DNA of 64,000 nt from the NCBI RefSeq assembly GCF_005796105.1, contig NZ_VAUO01000001.1, forward strand, positions 806,001-870,000, in the 5' to 3' direction. Of this stretch, positions 61,601 to 64,000 are shown one piece after another (the first letter of the stretch is position 1; each line of letters begins with the position of its first letter). The notes beneath the pieces are model-generated. The model saw only the letters and a list, made by a program, of their open reading frames with translations, made no database searches and was not told the DNA's origin. The position numbers and the translations under genes are program-made. This DNA is from Pseudomonas mosselii. GTDB lineage: Bacteria > Pseudomonadota > Gammaproteobacteria > Pseudomonadales > Pseudomonadaceae.

Positions 61601-62384
61601 CCACCTGCGCCTGCACCTCATCGAGCCACTGCTCGACCTGATCCAGGCAACCGGCCTCCTTGAGACTGGCCACGGCAATCGGCAGCGGGTTCAGGCCACA
61701 GGCCTGTAAACGCTGGCAGAACACGTCGATGAACGCGGTGTTGGCTGCCTGCAAGTGCGAGCGATAGAACAACAACGGCGCCACCGGCCATTGTGGGTTC
61801 CATTCGGCGTACCAGTCCTGTAGCTGCGCGCTGGGCCTGGCCGGGTGGTACACCGCCGTGCGCGGCAACGGCTGCGGTTCATCCCAGGCGTAGTCACGTC
61901 CAAGCCACTGGCTGGCCAGGCAGTTGAACAGGTTGACGGCGTTCGCCTTGCCACCCTGGCGCAGGTAGTGCCAGAGGCGCTCGGCCTGCTCGCCGCGCAC
62001 GCTGCCGAGCCCCGTGAGTTCGGGATCGGGGCGGTCGTCGCCGGGCACCAGGATCAGGTGCACGCCACGGCTGGCCAGTTCCACCAGTTGCTCGACACCG
62101 TAGCGCCAGTAACCCACGCCGCCGTGCAGGGAGACCAGGATCACCTTGGCATGGCGCAACACCTGGTCGACATACAGGTCGACCGATGCGTGGTTCTGCA
62201 CCTGCATCGGGTTGGCCAGACGCAGGCTGGGGAAATCGTCCGGCAACTGCTCGGCGGTATCGGCGAGCAGTGCCAGGTGCGAATCGCCGCTGCAGAGAAT
62301 CACCAGCTCTGCCGGGGTCTGGCCGAGGTCGGCGATGCTGTCGTCCGGCACGAAGCCGCCGGGCTGGGTCCGCAGCAGGTGCAT
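58623..62384 (-). CDS. cobN: Cobaltochelatase large subunit
   Basis: 1253-residue CobN, the catalytic subunit that inserts cobalt into hydrogenobyrinic acid a,c-diamide. Full length. The N-terminal part has [20 protein letters not shown]-like segments. The CobN/BchH core has [40 protein letters not shown] and [19 protein letters not shown]. It lies 3 bp after cobW and 2 bp before chlI, so the chelatase is coded as one operon under the cobalamin riboswitch. Confidence 0.95.
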   Translation of the reverse strand: [1253 protein letters not shown]

Positions 62385-62387
62385 CGG

Positions 62388-63455
62388 TCAGGCGCCCAGG
62401 GCCTGGCGCAAGCGCGCCTCCAGCTGATTGGCGTCCAGATCCTGGCCAATCAGTACCAGACGGGTGATGCGCGACTCATCCTGACGCCAGGCGCGGTCGA
62501 AGTGCTTGTCGAAACGCGTACCCACGCCCTGGATCAGCAGACGCATCGGCTTGCCGGGGATGGCGGCGAAGCCCTTGGCGCGCAGGATGCCGAACTCGGT
62601 GACCAATTGGTTCAGGGCCTCGAGCAGCAGGCCTTCGTCGGCCTCGGGCAGGTTGATGGAAATGGAATCGAAGGCGTCATGGTCGTGGTCGTCGTGCTCA
62701 TCGCCGTCATGGTGCGAGTCGTGGTGGGTGCGACGACCATCGATGTGCGCCTCGGACTGCGCGCCCACGCCCAGCAGCACGTCCAGCGGCAGACGACCGC
62801 TGCTGGCTTCGATCACCTTGACCGCTGGCGGCAGCTCTTCGGCCACCTCGGCACGCACCTTGGCCAAGCCCTCGGCGTCGATCAGGTCGGCTTTGTTCAG
62901 CACTACCAGGTCGGCGCTGGCCAGTTGGTCGGCGAACAGTTCATGCAGGGGCGATTCGTGGTCCAAGTTGGGGTCGAGCTTGCGCTGGGCATCCACCTGC
63001 TCGGGGTAGGCGGCGAAGGTGCCGGCAGCCACGGCTGGGCTGTCGACCACGGTGATCACCGCATCGACGGTGCAGGCGTTACGGATTTCAGGCCACTGGA
63101 AGGCCTGCACCAGCGGTTTGGGCAGTGCCAGGCCGCTGGTTTCGATGAGGATGTGGTCCAAGTCGCCGCGGCGTGCCACCAGTTCGCGCATCACCGGGAA
63201 GAACTCTTCCTGCACGGTGCAGCACAGGCAGCCGTTGGCCAGCTCGTAAACCCGGCCGTTGGCTTCTTCTTCGCTGCAGCCGATGCTGCATTGCTTGAGG
63301 ATTTCGCCGTCGATGCCCAGCTCGCCGAACTCATTGACGATCACCGCGATGCGGCGGCCCTGGGCGTTGTCGAGCATGTGGCGCAGCAGCGTGGTTTTAC
63401 CCGAGCCGAGAAAGCCGGTGACGATGGTGACGGGAAGCTTGGCCAGTGTTTTCAT
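62388..63455 (-). CDS. cobW: CobW-type GTP-dependent metallochaperone
   Basis: 355-residue COG0523 GTPase thought to deliver cobalt to CobN. P-loop GFLGSGKTT at residues 14-22, metal motif Cys76-Leu-Cys78-Cys79, guanine-binding LNKADL and a histidine/aspartate-rich loop (HHDSHHDGDEHDDHDHD) before the CobW_C domain. The start at 63455 has AAGGG 9 nt upstream, and the P-loop then falls at the usual distance. First gene after the riboswitch. Confidence 0.94.
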   Translation of the reverse strand: MKTLAKLPVTIVTGFLGSGKTTLLRHMLDNAQGRRIAVIVNEFGELGIDGEILKQCSIGCSEEEANGRVYELANGCLCCTVQEEFFPVMRELVARRGDLDHILIETSGLALPKPLVQAFQWPEIRNACTVDAVITVVDSPAVAAGTFAAYPEQVDAQRKLDPNLDHESPLHELFADQLASADLVVLNKADLIDAEGLAKVRAEVAEELPPAVKVIEASSGRLPLDVLLGVGAQSEAHIDGRRTHHDSHHDGDEHDDHDHDAFDSISINLPEADEGLLLEALNQLVTEFGILRAKGFAAIPGKPMRLLIQGVGTRFDKHFDRAWRQDESRITRLVLIGQDLDANQLEARLRQALGA

Positions 63456-63570
63456 GTCGCAGTGCCCTTGGCAGCTATGGCGCGGGCAAGCGGTACGACA
63501 GCCACGGGCGTTGCCGGCCGGGCGCGTTCGCCACCGGATCACCCCGCCCGGTTGAATGTCGAAAACGTCG

Positions 63571-63745
63571 CGAGGCAGGTCTCCTGGCTTGCACGGTGCC
63601 GGCCAAAGCCGACCGGCTGGCGCCTTCCCGCGCGCTGCGCAGTGGCTGTGCCAGACCTTTGAGTGCCTACAGTTGCGGGGGCAGCCGCGGCTTCTACCGC
63701 GTTCCCGTCTTAGCTCCGGCGCGCGCCGGAGAACCTCGAACCGGC
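63571..63745 (-). ncRNA. Cobalamin riboswitch upstream of cobW-cobN-chlID
   Basis: Reading the minus strand, the conserved elements are in order: ACGGGAACGCGGT, GCTGCCCCCGCAACTGTA (63668-63685), GCCACTG (63640-63646), GGGAAGG, and the B12 box AGCCAGGAGACCTGCC (63574-63589). B12 binding should turn down the cobalt-chelation operon. The 5' boundary is approximate. Confidence 0.95.
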
Positions 63746-63830
63746 AAGGCTACGCAGTGCTCGCACGACGGTCAACCGCCCGACACGATTGACGCACGTC
63801 CGGCCGCGTGATTTGCTAGCGCCCTTGCGT

Positions 63831-64000
63831 CAAGGTGCCCCTTTGGGGGTGAAACGGGAAACCGGTGCGTCGTGCGTCTATCGAAAAGGCCCGACAAGGC
63901 CGGTGCTGCCCCCGCAACGGTAAGCGAGCAAGGCGTCTGATCCACTGTGCCAGTAGTCCGGCATGGGAAGGTGACGCCAACGCTGGAGCCAGGCTCCACC
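63831..64000 (+). ncRNA. Second cobalamin riboswitch, divergent, cut by window edge
   Basis: On the plus strand: AAGGTGCCCC, ACGGGAAACCGGTGC, GCTGCCCCCGCAACGGTAA (63905-63923), CCACTG (63942-63947), GGGAAGG (63965-63971), and the start of a B12 box at AGCCAGG (63987). The 3' end, expression platform and target gene lie beyond the window. Likely targets are other B12 or cobalt-uptake genes. Confidence 0.9.

Noticed and set aside
61845..63662. Plus-strand open frame (605 codons) over cobN/cobW
   Set aside because: Antisense to two clear genes and the riboswitch; valine/glycine-rich with no domain.
1..64000. CRISPR arrays, tRNA genes, insertion sequences or prophage
   Set aside because: No spaced direct repeats, tRNA-like cloverleaf, transposase or integrase frame was seen on either strand.

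Overview
The window is a 64 kb chromosomal segment of high GC content from a fluorescent Pseudomonas, most likely of the P. putida group. Three things point there: a MexEF-OprN-type efflux operon, an exopolysaccharide locus whose gene content and order resemble the Pea cluster of P. putida as I remember it, and REP elements of the P. putida type. No tRNA, rRNA, CRISPR array, IS element or phage gene was seen.

Layout. 1-5.7 kb: a TonB-dependent receptor, flavin monooxygenase and aldo/keto reductase operon, divergent from a LacI-type regulator; two copies of a GTTAGCGCTAAC-type operator lie between them. 5.9-11.8 kb: a complete MexEF-OprN-type efflux operon ending in a clear terminator. 12.1-14.1 kb: a chemoreceptor with a NIT-type sensor. 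14.1-38.7 kb: a Wzx/Wzy-type exopolysaccharide locus. It contains an initiating sugar transferase, four further GT2/GT4 enzymes, a WecG-type transferase, two left-handed beta-helix acyltransferases, a GMC oxidoreductase with a tiny Tat-like partner, a flippase, a polymerase/ligase, a periplasmic clan-A glycosidase, GalE, a split BY-kinase/Wzc pair, an outer-membrane barrel, Wza and a DUF535 protein. Next to it are a GT61 enzyme, a FemAB-like acyltransferase and an unlisted 58-residue protein that is almost only a signal peptide plus a VPLPA/PEP-CTERM-like tail.

39-48.2 kb: a CHASE-like/GGDEF/EAL protein, a non-phosphorylating GAPDH-type dehydrogenase, an unknown 398-residue protein, biosynthetic threonine deaminase (ilvA) with an isoleucine-rich attenuation leader, and an RstBA-like two-component system. 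48.4-50.5 kb: a lower-GC ATPase + HNH pair that I read as a Septu (PtuAB) anti-phage system. 50.5-56.9 kb: mobA, an AraC regulator, a thiolase, 3-hydroxyacyl-CoA dehydrogenase and TetR cluster, a VpsR-like sigma-54 activator and a small unknown protein. 57-64 kb: an aerobic cobalamin cluster (cobW, cobN, chelatase I and D) under a cobalamin riboswitch, with a second, divergent cobalamin riboswitch running off the right edge.

The strongest points for a second look are: the A_AAA_AAG slippery site that joins the chelatase I and D frames, where the D frame has no usual start codon; the apparently leaderless Ile-rich attenuator of ilvA; the Septu pair; the 58-residue sorting-tail protein in the polysaccharide locus; and the back-to-back B12 riboswitches.
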